A stretch of 64,000 nt of DNA. Origin: Sphingopyxis sp. LK2115. GTDB taxonomy: Bacteria; Pseudomonadota; Alphaproteobacteria; Sphingomonadales; Sphingomonadaceae. The position numbers and the translations under genes are program-made. The notes beneath the pieces were generated by a model. The model made no database searches. It had not been told where the DNA came from and worked only from the letters and a program-made list of their open reading frames with translations. Within the stretch, counting starts at the first letter, position 1, and every line of letters begins with the position of its first letter. Below, one piece after another: positions 19,549 to 27,241 of this stretch. Location of the stretch: positions 124,001 through 188,000 of the forward strand of contig NZ_JABWGQ010000056.1 in assembly GCF_014595975.1 (NCBI RefSeq). Direction: 5' to 3'.

Positions 19549-20654
19549 ATGAACTGGTTTGGCCGGAAGGCTGCGCAGGGGGCTGCGCGGCCCCAATTGT
19601 CGCGGGTGTATGGGAGCTGGTCGGCGCCTGCGCCGCTGTCGTGGGAAGCGCAGGTGCGCGAGGGGTATCTGGCGAATGCGATCGTGCAGCGATCGGTGCG
19701 GCTGGTCGCCGAGGCGGCGGCGAGTGCGCCGCTGGAGGCGAGCGATCCCGCGCTGCTGGCGCTCGTCGCGGGTCCGTCGGGCGGGCAGGGGCTGGTCGAG
19801 ACGCTGGCGTTGCACCTGCTGCTCCACGGCAATGGATATGTGCAGATTTTGACCGACGGCGCGGGGGCGCCCGCCGAGCTGTTCGCGCTGCGCCCCGAAC
19901 GGGTGACGGTCGAGGCCGACGCGCGCGGGTGGCCGGTTGCCTATCGTTACAAGGCGGGCGGGTCGGCGGCGGTGCTGCCCGCCGAGGATGGCGCGGGGCG
20001 CGTGGCGGTGGTGCATGTGAAGGCGCTGCACCCCCTGGACGATCATTATGGCGCGGGGTGCCTGGGCGCCGCGGCGGGCGCGATCGCGGCGCATAATGCC
20101 GCGGCGAGGTGGAATGCGGCGCTGCTGGAGAATGCGGCGCGGCCGTCGGGGGCGCTGGTGCATGATCCGGGCGACAAGGGGATGCCGTTGTCGGCCGAAC
20201 AGGTCGAGCGGCTGCGCGAGGAATTGGCCGAGAGTTTTTCGGGGGCGCGAATGCGGGGCGGCCGTTGCTGCTGGAGGGTGGGCTGAAGTGGCAGCCGCTG
20301 TCGCTGTCGCCCGCCGAGATGGATTTCCTGGCGCTGAAGGAGTCGAGCGCGCGCGAGATTGCGATGAGTTTCGGGGTGCCGCCGATGCTGCTGGGGCTGC
20401 CGGGGGATGCGACCTATGCCAATTACCGCGAGGCCAATCGCGCGCTGTGGCGGCTGACGGTGCTGCCTTTGTGCGCGAAGATTCTGGGGGCGGTCGCGCA
20501 CGGGCTGCGCGGCTGGTTCGACGGCGCCGCGCTGCGCGTCGACCTTAACAAGCTGCCCGCGCTGGCCGAGGACCGGATGGCGCTGTGGCGCGAGGTGTCG
20601 GGCGCCGACTGGCTGAGCGCGGACGAGAAGAAGGCGTTGCTGGGGGTGGCGTAG
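19549..20654 (+). pseudogene. Portal protein gene (GTA g3-like) with a one-base frameshift
   Basis: The first frame (19549-20286) encodes the N-terminal two thirds of an HK97/lambda-type portal. It begins MNWFGRKAAQG, with an AGGAG ribosome binding site, and contains LLHGNGYVQI and VKALHPLDDHYGAG. The rest is in the next frame (up to 20654): LLLEGGLKWQPLS, MSFGVPPMLLGLPGD, ANYREANRALWR. Adding one base near 20250 (GCG CGx AAT GCG) restores the expected ARNAGRPLLLEGG junction and a 368-residue protein. The portal is the dodecameric DNA entry ring, so a real frameshift would stop particle assembly. A sequencing error is equally possible. Confidence 0.88.
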
Positions 20655-20723
20655 CCTTCGCAGGCACCGGCCCACCCCCAACCGGTTTCGCCTGGGCCGC
20701 AAGCGGCCAGGGCCGCGCAACCA

Positions 20724-20749
20724 TCCCCCATCGCAGGGGGAGGGTTTTT
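20724..20749 (+). terminator. Terminator-like hairpin between portal and g3.5-like genes
   Basis: A 6-bp stem TCCCCC/GGGGGA with a 6-nt loop, followed by GGGTTTTT. Just upstream is a second short palindrome GGCCGC-AA-GCGGCC (20695-20708). The 109-bp gap looks like a sphingomonad intergenic repeat. It may lower read-through into the downstream genes, or act only as an RNA-stabilising structure. Confidence 0.5.
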
Positions 20750-20763
20750 GTGAGGACAGCGAC

Positions 20764-21081
20764 ATGGATGAAGACGAGGCGCTGGCGCGGTTGATCGCGC
20801 TGGCGGGAACGAGTGCGTCCGGGGCGCCCGATGCGGCCTTGCTGCGCGCGGTGGTCGAGGAGGCGAGCGAACTGGGCGCGCGGCGGGCGCTGGCGCGGCT
20901 GGGGCTGGCCGATGCAGCGGCGCGCGCCGACATGGCGGACCTGCGGCAACTGCTGGGCGCGTGGCGCGATGCGAAGCGGAGCGCGTGGAAAGCGACCGTC
21001 GACTGGGCGGTGCGCGGGATGCTGGCGCTGCTGATCGTCGGGCTGGCGGTGAAGCTGGGGTTGCCGGGGCTCTTGCGGTGA
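20764..21081 (+). CDS. DUF6127-like small protein (GTA g3.5-like)
   Basis: A 105-residue protein with an N-terminal helical part (DEDEALARLIAL, then LGARRALARLGLAD) and one C-terminal membrane span (about residues 80-101, LALLIVGLAVKLGL). The DLRQLLGAWRDAK stretch is typical of the small proteins encoded between portal and prohead protease in GTA clusters. The role is unknown. Its stop overlaps the GTG start of the protease gene (GTGA), so the two are probably translationally coupled. Confidence 0.75.
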   Translation: MDEDEALARLIALAGTSASGAPDAALLRAVVEEASELGARRALARLGLADAAARADMADLRQLLGAWRDAKRSAWKATVDWAVRGMLALLIVGLAVKLGLPGLLR

Positions 21082-21569
21082 GGGGGGCGTTGCCGACTTT
21101 TTCTTTCGCTGCGGCTTCTGCGCCTCGGCGCGAACAATCCGCAGTCCGCTTTGCCGGCTATGCCGCGGTGTTCGATCGCGTCGATCGCGGCGGCGACGTT
21201 GTGCGCGCCGGGGCCTTTGCGGCGAGTTTGCGCGAAGGGCGGGCGGTGCCGTTGCTGTGGCAGCATCGGCCGGGGGCGGTTGTCGGCGTCGTCGAGGCTT
21301 TGGCGGAGGACCGGCGCGGGCTGCGCGTCGTGGCGCGCCTGACGCATCCGACCGCGGCGGCGCTGGTCGCGCGCGGGGCGCTGACCGGGCTGAGCTTTGG
21401 CTATCGGGTGCGCGCGGCGCGCGGCGCGCGGCCGCGCGAGCTGCTGGCGCTCGATCTGGCGGAAGTGAGTCTGGTTGCGGTGCCGATGCAGCCGCTGGCG
21501 CGGGTGATCGCGGTATCGCCTCCTTTCGCCGGGATGACCGGGAAAAAGGATTGCGATGGATTTCTTTGA
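21078..21569 (+). CDS. HK97-family prohead protease (GTA g4-like)
   Basis: A 163-residue capsid maturation protease. The fold is recognisable from FAGYAAVFDRVDRGGDVVRAGAF near the start (of which GDVVRAGAF is most typical), LLWQHRP with the catalytic histidine, and LTGLSFGYRV with the catalytic serine. It should trim the N-terminal scaffold region of the major capsid protein. The GTG at 21078 overlaps the previous stop; longer openings overlap the g3.5-like gene. The frame ends 13 bp before the preferred capsid start. Confidence 0.9.
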   Translation: MRGALPTFSFAAASAPRREQSAVRFAGYAAVFDRVDRGGDVVRAGAFAASLREGRAVPLLWQHRPGAVVGVVEALAEDRRGLRVVARLTHPTAAALVARGALTGLSFGYRVRAARGARPRELLALDLAEVSLVAVPMQPLARVIAVSPPFAGMTGKKDCDGFL

Positions 21570-21582
21570 AGGAGTGACGGGC

Positions 21583-22725
21583 ATGGAAATGGATATGGAA
21601 GTGAAGGCCGATGCGCTGGACGGCGCATTCGATGCGGTGCTGGCGGCGGAGGCAGTCGACGATCTGAAGGCGTCGCTGGCGGCGCTGAAGGCACAGGTCG
21701 ATGCCCAGGCGGTCGCGGCGGCACGGTTGCCGCTCGACGGGGCGAAGGCCGCCGATCCGGCGCGCGATGCCTTTGTCGAGCGCTATTTGCGGCGCGGCAT
21801 CGATGCGGGGGTCGAGATGAAGAGCCTGTCGGGGGCAAGTGGAGCCGAGGGCGGCTATGCGGTGCCGCGCGAGATCGACACCAGCATCGCCGCGACGCTG
21901 AAGGCGCTGTCGCCGATCCGCAGCATCGCGACCGTCGTGCAGACGGGGACGAGCGGATACCGCAAGCTGGTCGCGACGGGCACGACGGGCGCGGGCTGGG
22001 TCGGTGAGAGTGACGCGCGACCCGGAACGGCGACGCGCAGCTTTGCCGAAATCGCACCCCCGTCGGGCGAGCTTTACGCCAATCCGGCGGCAAGCCAGGC
22101 GATGCTTGACGATGCGATGTTCAACGTCGAGGACTGGCTGGCCGACGAGATCGGCCGCGAGTTCGCGGTCGCCGAGGGGGCGGCGTTCGTGAACGGCAAC
22201 GGCATCAACCGCCCCAAGGGCTTTTTGACCTATGCGACGAACGACGAGGGCGACGGTGCGCGCGCCTTTGGCACCTTGCAGCATCTGGCGACGGGCAGCG
22301 CGGGCGCCTTTCCGGCGTCCAACCCGCAGGACAAGCTCGTCGAGCTGGTCCATGCGCTGAAAGCGCCATATCGGCAGGGCGCGGTGTGGGTGATGAACAG
22401 CGACACACTGGCCCGCATTCGCAAGTTCAAGACGGCGGACGGCGCCTTTGTCTGGCAGCCGGGGATGGTCGAGGGACAGGCGGCGAGCCTGCTCGGCTAT
22501 CCGGTCGTCGAGGCCGAGGACATGCCCGATATTGCGGCCGACAGCCTGTCGATCGCTTTCGGCAATTTCCGCGCGGGGTATCTGATCGCCGATCGCGGCG
22601 AGACGCGAATCCTGCGCGATCCGTTCAGCAACAAGCCTTTCGTGCATTTCTATGCAACCAAAAGGGTCGGCGGCGCGATCATCGATTCGCAGGCGATCAA
22701 GCTGATGAAATTCGCCGCCAGCTGA
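21583..22725 (+). CDS. Major capsid protein, HK97 fold (GTA g5-like)
   Basis: A 380-residue shell protein. The first ~85 residues form the helical scaffolding (delta) domain, with a charged coiled-coil (VDDLKASLAALKAQV) that the prohead protease should remove. The mature part starts around GGYAVPREIDTSI and includes IRSIATVVQTGTSGY, FAVAEGAAFVNGNG and the C-terminal YATKRVGGAIIDSQAIKL region (shorter core: VGGAIIDSQA). I prefer the ATG at 21583 because AAGGAG lies 8 nt upstream; an in-frame ATG at 21556 would overlap the protease gene. The gene is followed by strong hairpins. Confidence 0.94.
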   Translation: MEMDMEVKADALDGAFDAVLAAEAVDDLKASLAALKAQVDAQAVAAARLPLDGAKAADPARDAFVERYLRRGIDAGVEMKSLSGASGAEGGYAVPREIDTSIAATLKALSPIRSIATVVQTGTSGYRKLVATGTTGAGWVGESDARPGTATRSFAEIAPPSGELYANPAASQAMLDDAMFNVEDWLADEIGREFAVAEGAAFVNGNGINRPKGFLTYATNDEGDGARAFGTLQHLATGSAGAFPASNPQDKLVELVHALKAPYRQGAVWVMNSDTLARIRKFKTADGAFVWQPGMVEGQAASLLGYPVVEAEDMPDIAADSLSIAFGNFRAGYLIADRGETRILRDPFSNKPFVHFYATKRVGGAIIDSQAIKLMKFAAS

Positions 22726-22750
22726 CCCGATGGCAGCGCAGGCGCGCGAG

Positions 22751-22858
22751 GGCGCCCGGCCCGTCCAATCCTTTCGGGGCGGGCCGGGCGCCAAAGGCCG
22801 GTCGCCATTCGGCCCATGTTGGTGCCTTCCACCCGGTCTGAACGACATGGCGACCGGC
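22751..22858 (+). repeat. Two strong hairpins after the capsid gene
   Basis: The first is a perfect 13-bp G+C stem (22751-22763 with 22780-22792) with a 16-nt loop. The second is a perfect 12-bp inverted repeat (22797-22808 with 22847-22858) with a 38-nt loop, followed by ATTTTGTTT. No long T run follows the first. They could protect the capsid mRNA 3' end or attenuate transcription before the fibre gene. Confidence 0.75.
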
Positions 22859-22901
22859 ATTTTGTTTCCATGCAGATCATATTGGAAAGGATGGCCTTGC
22901 C

Positions 22902-24389
22902 ATGCCGACCCCCTTTTTTGCCGACCTGGTGCGCGAATTGGCGCAGGAGGGCGGCACCGGGCCGCTGACGCCCACCGGCGCGGTGCCCGGCCATCGCCGT
23001 TTCGCGGGCGTGGTGCCGCCCGGCGTGTCATTTCATTATGCCATCGCAGGGATAGTGCATCCCGATGAATGGGAGGTGGGGACCGGCCGGATCGGCGGCG
23101 ACGGTCGGCTGCTGCGCGACGCGGTGGCGGCTTCGTCGGCAGGCGGCGCGCTGGTCGACTTTACGGTCGGCCTCAAGACCATCGCGCTGACGGTGGGCGC
23201 GGACTGGTTCACGGAGAGCGATGCAGAGGCTGCGGCGCTGGCGGCTGAGGTGGCGGGGCTGTCCGACCAGCTGGCGAGCGTGAACGACGCGGTTGCAGGA
23301 AAGCAGCCAATTTCAACCTCGCATGGCAGTGCTGCGACAGGCGAAGCAAGCGACACTGTGACCGTTCGGCGCGGCGGGGGCTGGGTCAACATTCCCCTGT
23401 CGGCGTTGGCGTTTCGCAATGCTGACGGGCGCTATCCGCTGAACGGCGCCCTGGGTGCGGCCGCGGGCAGCGCAGCGGCGCCGTCGATCAGCTTTGCCGC
23501 CGACACCGATACCGGATTCTGGCTTCCCGCCGCCGACAGCATAGGCTTTGTCACTGGCGGAGCAGAACGGATGCGGCTGAGCGCGGCAGGTCATCTGGGC
23601 ATCGGTTTGCTGTCAGGGGCGCCGAGTGTGCGCCTGCATGTCAAGTGGAGCGGCGAAGTCCAGCGGCTTGAAACGACCGCCGGGCGCGGCGGCGGCGCCT
23701 GTTATCAGGGCTTTTACGATCCGTCGGGCGCAAAGGGCTTTTGCGGCTATTCGGCAGGTGACGACGGTTTCGACATCTGGAACGGCCTGACCCACCAGAT
23801 ACGCTTTGCCACCAGCGGCACCTATCGCTGGGCCATTTCGTCAGCGGGCGGTTTTTATCCGATCGCCGACAATGCCTATACGATTGGCGGCAGCGTCAAC
23901 CGGGTCAGCGAAATCTATGCCGTCAATGGCACGATCAACACGTCCGACGCGCGCGAAAAGACATGGCGCGGCGCGCCGACCGCGGCCGAGCTGCGCGCCG
24001 CGCGGCGGATCGCCCGTGAACTCGGCTTTTTCCAGTGGAACGAGGCCATCGCCGAAAAGGGCGCGGACGGGGCGCGGATGCACTTTGGCGTGCGCGCGCA
24101 GGCGGTGTGGGCGATCATGGCCGACGAGGGGCTGATCGAGCCGCTTGCCGAGGGCGAGACGCCGAGCAGCGCCTATGCCTTTCTGTGCTGGGACAGATGG
24201 GATGCGGTGGAGCCGGTCGCGGCGGCGGGCGACGTGCGCGACAAGGAAGGCAGCATCGTCGCCGAAGCGCGCGCGGCGCAGCCCGGTCGCGGCGCCGGAA
24301 GCCGTTTCGGGGTCCGCATCGACCAGCTCGCGCTGTTCCTGATCGCCGCGCAGGAGGCGCGGATCGCGGCGCTGGAGGCGGCAGCGTGA
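22902..24389 (+). CDS. Tail fibre/spike with C-terminal S74 chaperone domain
   Basis: A 495-residue protein. The N-terminal ~100 residues form a putative particle-attachment part. Then comes a helical stretch (ESDAEAAALAAEVAGLSDQL), a middle region with phage-fibre repeats (AADTDTGFWLPAADSIGFVT, LSAAGHLGIG), and a C-terminal intramolecular chaperone domain of peptidase family S74. The S74 signature is INTSDAREK near residues 345-353; the Ser and Lys form the autocleavage dyad in the family. After trimerisation the chaperone is cut off. The gene lies between capsid and connector, an unusual place. The last residues (LIAAQEARIAALEAAA) form a coiled coil. Confidence 0.88.
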   Translation: MPTPFFADLVRELAQEGGTGPLTPTGAVPGHRRFAGVVPPGVSFHYAIAGIVHPDEWEVGTGRIGGDGRLLRDAVAASSAGGALVDFTVGLKTIALTVGADWFTESDAEAAALAAEVAGLSDQLASVNDAVAGKQPISTSHGSAATGEASDTVTVRRGGGWVNIPLSALAFRNADGRYPLNGALGAAAGSAAAPSISFAADTDTGFWLPAADSIGFVTGGAERMRLSAAGHLGIGLLSGAPSVRLHVKWSGEVQRLETTAGRGGGACYQGFYDPSGAKGFCGYSAGDDGFDIWNGLTHQIRFATSGTYRWAISSAGGFYPIADNAYTIGGSVNRVSEIYAVNGTINTSDAREKTWRGAPTAAELRAARRIARELGFFQWNEAIAEKGADGARMHFGVRAQAVWAIMADEGLIEPLAEGETPSSAYAFLCWDRWDAVEPVAAAGDVRDKEGSIVAEARAAQPGRGAGSRFGVRIDQLALFLIAAQEARIAALEAAA

Positions 24390-24541
24390 CCGGTGGAACG
24401 GCACTGGCGGCGCGCGCGATCGGCGATGTCGGCCGACGCGACCTTGCAAGCGAATGGGCGGGACCGGCCCCCGCGGCGCCGCAGACGATGCTGCCGATGC
24501 CGCGCGCGATCGCGCGGCGTGCGACGCCACGCAAACCCTGA
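24386..24541 (+). CDS. 51-residue hypothetical protein, coupled to the fibre gene
   Basis: The GTG start overlaps the fibre stop in GTGA, the same coupling pattern used elsewhere in this cluster. The product is Ala/Arg/Pro-rich (VTGGTALAARAIGD at the start, RAIARRATPRKP at the end) with no recognised domain. It may be a small virion or assembly factor. The main support is position, overlap and lack of any other reading in this gap. Confidence 0.5.
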   Translation: MTGGTALAARAIGDVGRRDLASEWAGPAPAAPQTMLPMPRAIARRATPRKP

Positions 24542-24553
24542 CGGAAAGGGCCG

Positions 24554-24838
24554 ATGATGACGATGATGGTGAAGGATCCGGGCACGCGGATCGATTTCGA
24601 GTTCGACTGGACGGCCGCCTATTCCGACGGGGCGGCCATCGTCGCGAGCGACTGGTCGGTCATCCCGGCCGAGGCGGGGGGCGTGAGCGTGGCGGGCGCG
24701 GCGCACGGCCTGCTGCAAACCACTGTCACGCTGACGGGCGGCGTTGCGGGCCGCCTCTATCGCGTGACCAACCGGGTGACGCTGAGCGATGGACAGATCG
24801 ACGAGCGATCGGTGTCGATGCGGGTGGAGGAGCGATGA
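24554..24838 (+). CDS. Phage fibre-tail adaptor-like small protein
   Basis: A 94-residue beta-rich protein. It shows the pattern seen in small Ig-like phage proteins encoded beside head-tail genes: FEFDWTAAYSDGAAIVASDW near the start and GRLYRVTNRVTLSDGQIDER at the end, where VTN..T.SDG..DERS is the characteristic part. Such proteins are often annotated as fibre-tail adaptors. Its neighbour is the S74 fibre, which fits that role, but the assignment is by resemblance only. The stop overlaps the connector start (ATGA). Confidence 0.65.
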   Translation: MMTMMVKDPGTRIDFEFDWTAAYSDGAAIVASDWSVIPAEAGGVSVAGAAHGLLQTTVTLTGGVAGRLYRVTNRVTLSDGQIDERSVSMRVEER

Positions 24839-25383
24839 TGGCCGAGAGTCCGTTGCCGGGGGAAGCGCCGGTAAGCCTGAACGAAGCGCGCGGCTGGTTA
24901 AGAATGGGCGCGACGGTCGACGATGCGGTGGTGGCGGGGCTGATCCGCGCCGCGACCAATATCTGCGAGGCCTTTATCGGCCAGTGGCTGATCGTGCGCG
25001 CGGTCGAGGAGCGCATACCGATCGACGCCGGCGCGGTCCGACTGGCCGCGCAGCCGGTGACCGGCATCGACAGCCTGGCGCTGCTTGTGCCGGGCGGCGG
25101 GGAAAGGCCGCTGGCCGAGGGCGATTACCGCGTAACCGTCGGCCGCGACGGCAGCACACGCATCGCGGTCGAACGGGCGGACGACGCCGAGCGGCTGCGC
25201 GTCGCCTATCGCGCGGGCATCGCCGATGGGCCGAACGGCGTGCCCGAAGCGATAAGGCAGGGGATATTGCGCATGACGCAGCATCTGCACGACGCGCGCG
25301 ACGGGTCGGGCACCGCCCCGCCCGCCGCCATCGCCGCGCTGTGGCAGCCGTGGCGGCGGCTGACGCTGGGGAGCGGGCGGTGA
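24835..25383 (+). CDS. Head-tail connector (GTA g6-like, gp6 family)
   Basis: A 182-residue protein with the head-tail connector pattern: PVSLNEARGWLRMG near the start, DDAVVAGLIRAATNICEAFIG as the conserved helix, and the C-terminal IRQGILRMTQHLHDAR helix. It forms the adaptor ring beneath the portal. The ATG at 24835 overlaps the previous stop. Its own stop overlaps the GTG of the DUF3168 gene. The separate g7 (stopper) gene found in the Rhodobacter capsulatus GTA is missing between these two genes. Confidence 0.88.
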   Translation: MMAESPLPGEAPVSLNEARGWLRMGATVDDAVVAGLIRAATNICEAFIGQWLIVRAVEERIPIDAGAVRLAAQPVTGIDSLALLVPGGGERPLAEGDYRVTVGRDGSTRIAVERADDAERLRVAYRAGIADGPNGVPEAIRQGILRMTQHLHDARDGSGTAPPAAIAALWQPWRRLTLGSGR

Positions 25384-25772
25384 CGAGCGCCGAGAGCGCG
25401 GTGCGCGCCCGCGCGTTTGACCTGCTGGCACGCGACGAAGCGCTGGCGGGGATTGTCCATGGCGTCTTTGACGGCGCACCCCCGCGCGCGAGCGCGCCTT
25501 TTGTGACGGTCGGCGGCGTCGAGGGGCGCGACTGGGGCACGAAGGATCGCGCCGGGCGCGAGGTTCGGGTGACGCTGGTGCTGGCGGGTGTCGGCGGCAC
25601 GGTGGATGACAGCGCCGCCGACCGCATCGAGCGCGTCGTCGCGACGATGCGGGGGAGGGCGGGCGGCTGGACGATCGTGAGCGCGCGGACGATCCGCACG
25701 CGCCTTGGCTTTGCGCGCGAGGGCGGCTGGCGGCACGAGATGATCGTGCAATGCCGATGTCTTGAGGCCTGA
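25380..25772 (+). CDS. DUF3168 tail-terminator protein (GTA g8-like)
   Basis: A 130-residue protein with the DUF3168 pattern: an N-terminal helix (AVRARAFDLLARDEAL), FVTVGGVEGRDWGTKDR, and the C-terminal RTRLGFAREGGWRHEMIVQCR region. In the GTA particle the homologue is the tail terminator linking connector and tail tube. The start is GTG at 25380, overlapping the connector stop. It is the last gene before an antisense insertion. Confidence 0.86.
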   Translation: MTSAESAVRARAFDLLARDEALAGIVHGVFDGAPPRASAPFVTVGGVEGRDWGTKDRAGREVRVTLVLAGVGGTVDDSAADRIERVVATMRGRAGGWTIVSARTIRTRLGFAREGGWRHEMIVQCRCLEA

Positions 25773-25791
25773 CGATCCGGAAGCGCGTCGG

Positions 25792-26142
25792 TCAGTCGCC
25801 GGGCAGCGTGTTGGTCGCTTTATAATCCTTGAACTTTTCGGTGAAATTCTCGTGATAATCTTCGACCTGCCAGTCGGCGTCGTCGGTCGCGACCTTTTCG
25901 GAATCGCCCGCGGCGCGGCCGAGCGCGATCACCGCCTTGCGAAAGGCGTCGCGTTCGGCCGTGCAGTTTGCCTTGAGCGTCATCACATATTCGGCCTCTT
26001 CGACCTTTGCCTCAAGCGCCCGCTTGAGATCGTCGCGAAGGCATTTGGTGAAAGCGGCGCGTGTCCGGTCGACCGTCGCCGCGGGCGACTGGACCATCAT
26101 GGCCAGAACCAGTGTCGTGATCAGCATCCTGCGACTCCCCAT
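25792..26142 (-). CDS. Secreted hypothetical protein, antisense within the particle cluster
   Basis: A 116-residue protein with a signal peptide (MGSRRMLITTLVLAMMVQSPAA) and a mature part rich in charged residues with two cysteines (KCLRDDLKRAL and LKANCTAERDAF), which could form a disulfide in the periplasm. I recognise no function. It is read against all surrounding genes and lies between g8- and g9-like genes, so it is a cargo gene rather than a particle part. An internal ATG six residues in gives an equally good signal peptide. Confidence 0.65.
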   Translation of the reverse strand: MGSRRMLITTLVLAMMVQSPAATVDRTRAAFTKCLRDDLKRALEAKVEEAEYVMTLKANCTAERDAFRKAVIALGRAAGDSEKVATDDADWQVEDYHENFTEKFKDYKATNTLPGD

Positions 26143-26173
26143 TCCGCACGAATATTTTCAAGGAGGTTAGACG

Positions 26174-26581
26174 ATGGCAATCGAAAATGGGAGCGCTTTT
26201 CTGCTCAAGGTCGGCGACGGCGGCGCTCCGCCGGCCTATCGGACCGTGGCGGGGCTGCGCACGACGCAATTGTCGGTGAACGGCGAGGCGGTGAACGTCA
26301 CCACCAAGGATTCGGGCGGGTGGCGCGAGCTGTTGTCCGGTGCGGGCGTGCGGTCGGTATCGGTGAGCGCCGCGGGCATCTTTACCGGGTCCGACGCCGA
26401 GCTGCGGCTGCGCGGCCATGCGTTGTCGGGCGCGATCGACGATTATGAGCTGAGCTTCGAGAGCGGCGAGCGGCTGCGCGGGCGCTTTCTGGTGACGCGG
26501 CTCGACTATGCCGGCGATTATAATGGCGAGCGCAATTATACGCTGAACCTGGAATCGAGCGGCGCGGTGGTCAGCCTGTGA
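26174..26581 (+). CDS. Major tail protein, TP901-1 family (GTA g9-like)
   Basis: A 135-residue tail tube protein. The conserved parts are NGSAFLLKVG, a TTQLSVNGEAVNVTTKDSGGW loop (key: VNVTTKDS.GWRELL) and the C-terminal RLDYAGDYNGERNYTLNLESSG region. Hexamers of this protein stack to form the tail tube. An AAGGAGG ribosome binding site lies just upstream of the ATG (26159-26165). Its stop overlaps the GTG start of the tail chaperone gene. Confidence 0.92.
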   Translation: MAIENGSAFLLKVGDGGAPPAYRTVAGLRTTQLSVNGEAVNVTTKDSGGWRELLSGAGVRSVSVSAAGIFTGSDAELRLRGHALSGAIDDYELSFESGERLRGRFLVTRLDYAGDYNGERNYTLNLESSGAVVSL

Positions 26582-26904
26582 GCGCGTCGGCAAAGATGGG
26601 CGCGAACGCGCTGCGCGGCGAGGCGGAACTGTGCGTCGCGGGCGCGCGGCTGGTGCTGCGCCCGAGCTTTGCCGCGCTGGTCGCGGCGGAGGCCGAGTTG
26701 GGGCCGTTGTTCGCGCTGGTCGAGCGCGCGGCCGACGGGCGGCTGGCGCTGGGCGAGCTGGCCACGCTGTTCTGGCATTGTGTGAAGGATCGGCCCGACG
26801 CGCTGGCACGCGAGGACGTCGGCGAGGCGGTGGTGGCGCAAGGGCTGGCGGCGGTGACCCCGGCGCTGCGCATCCTGCTGGGGCAGATATTGCAGGGGCG
26901 GTGA
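26578..26904 (+). CDS. GTA tail assembly chaperone (g10-like, GTA_TAC family)
   Basis: A 108-residue protein with the pattern of GTA tail assembly chaperones: RGEAELCVAGARLVLRPSF, AALVAAEAELGPLFALVERA and LATLFWHCVKD. These proteins chaperone the tape measure protein during tail assembly. The GTG at 26578 overlaps the major tail protein stop (GTGA). In other tailed phages two chaperone products come from a frameshift; here they are separate genes. Confidence 0.88.
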   Translation: MSASAKMGANALRGEAELCVAGARLVLRPSFAALVAAEAELGPLFALVERAADGRLALGELATLFWHCVKDRPDALAREDVGEAVVAQGLAAVTPALRILLGQILQGR

Positions 26905-26905
26905 G

Positions 26906-27241
26906 GTGGGCTGCGATCCGCTGAAGGGGCGGGGTGGGGGCTGGTCGCCCTGCGCAAGGCGACCAGCCCACAGCCCACCACGACCAGGCAGCCCTTTGAC
27001 AGGCTCAGGCCTGCCAGGCCCTTGTTGGCCCGCCCCTGAAGGACAGGCGTTTATCGCCGACAATGCACTGAAGATGCTTGGCCTGATGGCGCGCATCGCG
27101 GGGTGGCGGCCGGAGGATTTCTGGGCGGCGACGCCCGCCGATGCGCGCGCGGCGCTGGCGGGGTGGACCGAGCGCGATGGCGATGACGGTTTCGACCGCG
27201 CGGCGCTGAACGCAATGATGGAGCAATTTCCCGATGGATGA
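26906..27241 (+). CDS. Second tail assembly chaperone (g10.1-like) with repeat-derived N-terminus
   Basis: The C-terminal part matches the small GTA tail chaperone: GLMARIAGWRPEDFWAATPAD, then ALNAMMEQFPDG. Family members normally start about 20 residues before GWRP. Here the stretch before AFIADNALKMLGL is encoded by palindromic, repeat-like DNA (about 26925-27050) that stays open in frame back to a GTG at 26906. Either translation starts there and the protein has an insertion, or it starts at ATG 27074 (55 residues). The frame overlaps the tape measure start. Confidence 0.7.
   Translation: MGCDPLKGRGGGWSPCARRPAHSPPRPGSPLTGSGLPGPCWPAPEGQAFIADNALKMLGLMARIAGWRPEDFWAATPADARAALAGWTERDGDDGFDRAALNAMMEQFPDG
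26938..26969 (+). repeat. 12-bp perfect palindrome of an intergenic repeat
   Basis: GGGCTGGTCGCC (26938-26949) and its exact complement (26958-26969) with an 8-nt loop. It lies in a G+C-rich stretch with CTGAAGGGGCGGGG-type sequence that recurs at 27838-27860 (CCCCTGAAGGGGAGGGGG) in the gap before the DUF2460 gene. This is typical of dispersed sphingomonad intergenic palindromes. Confidence 0.65.
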
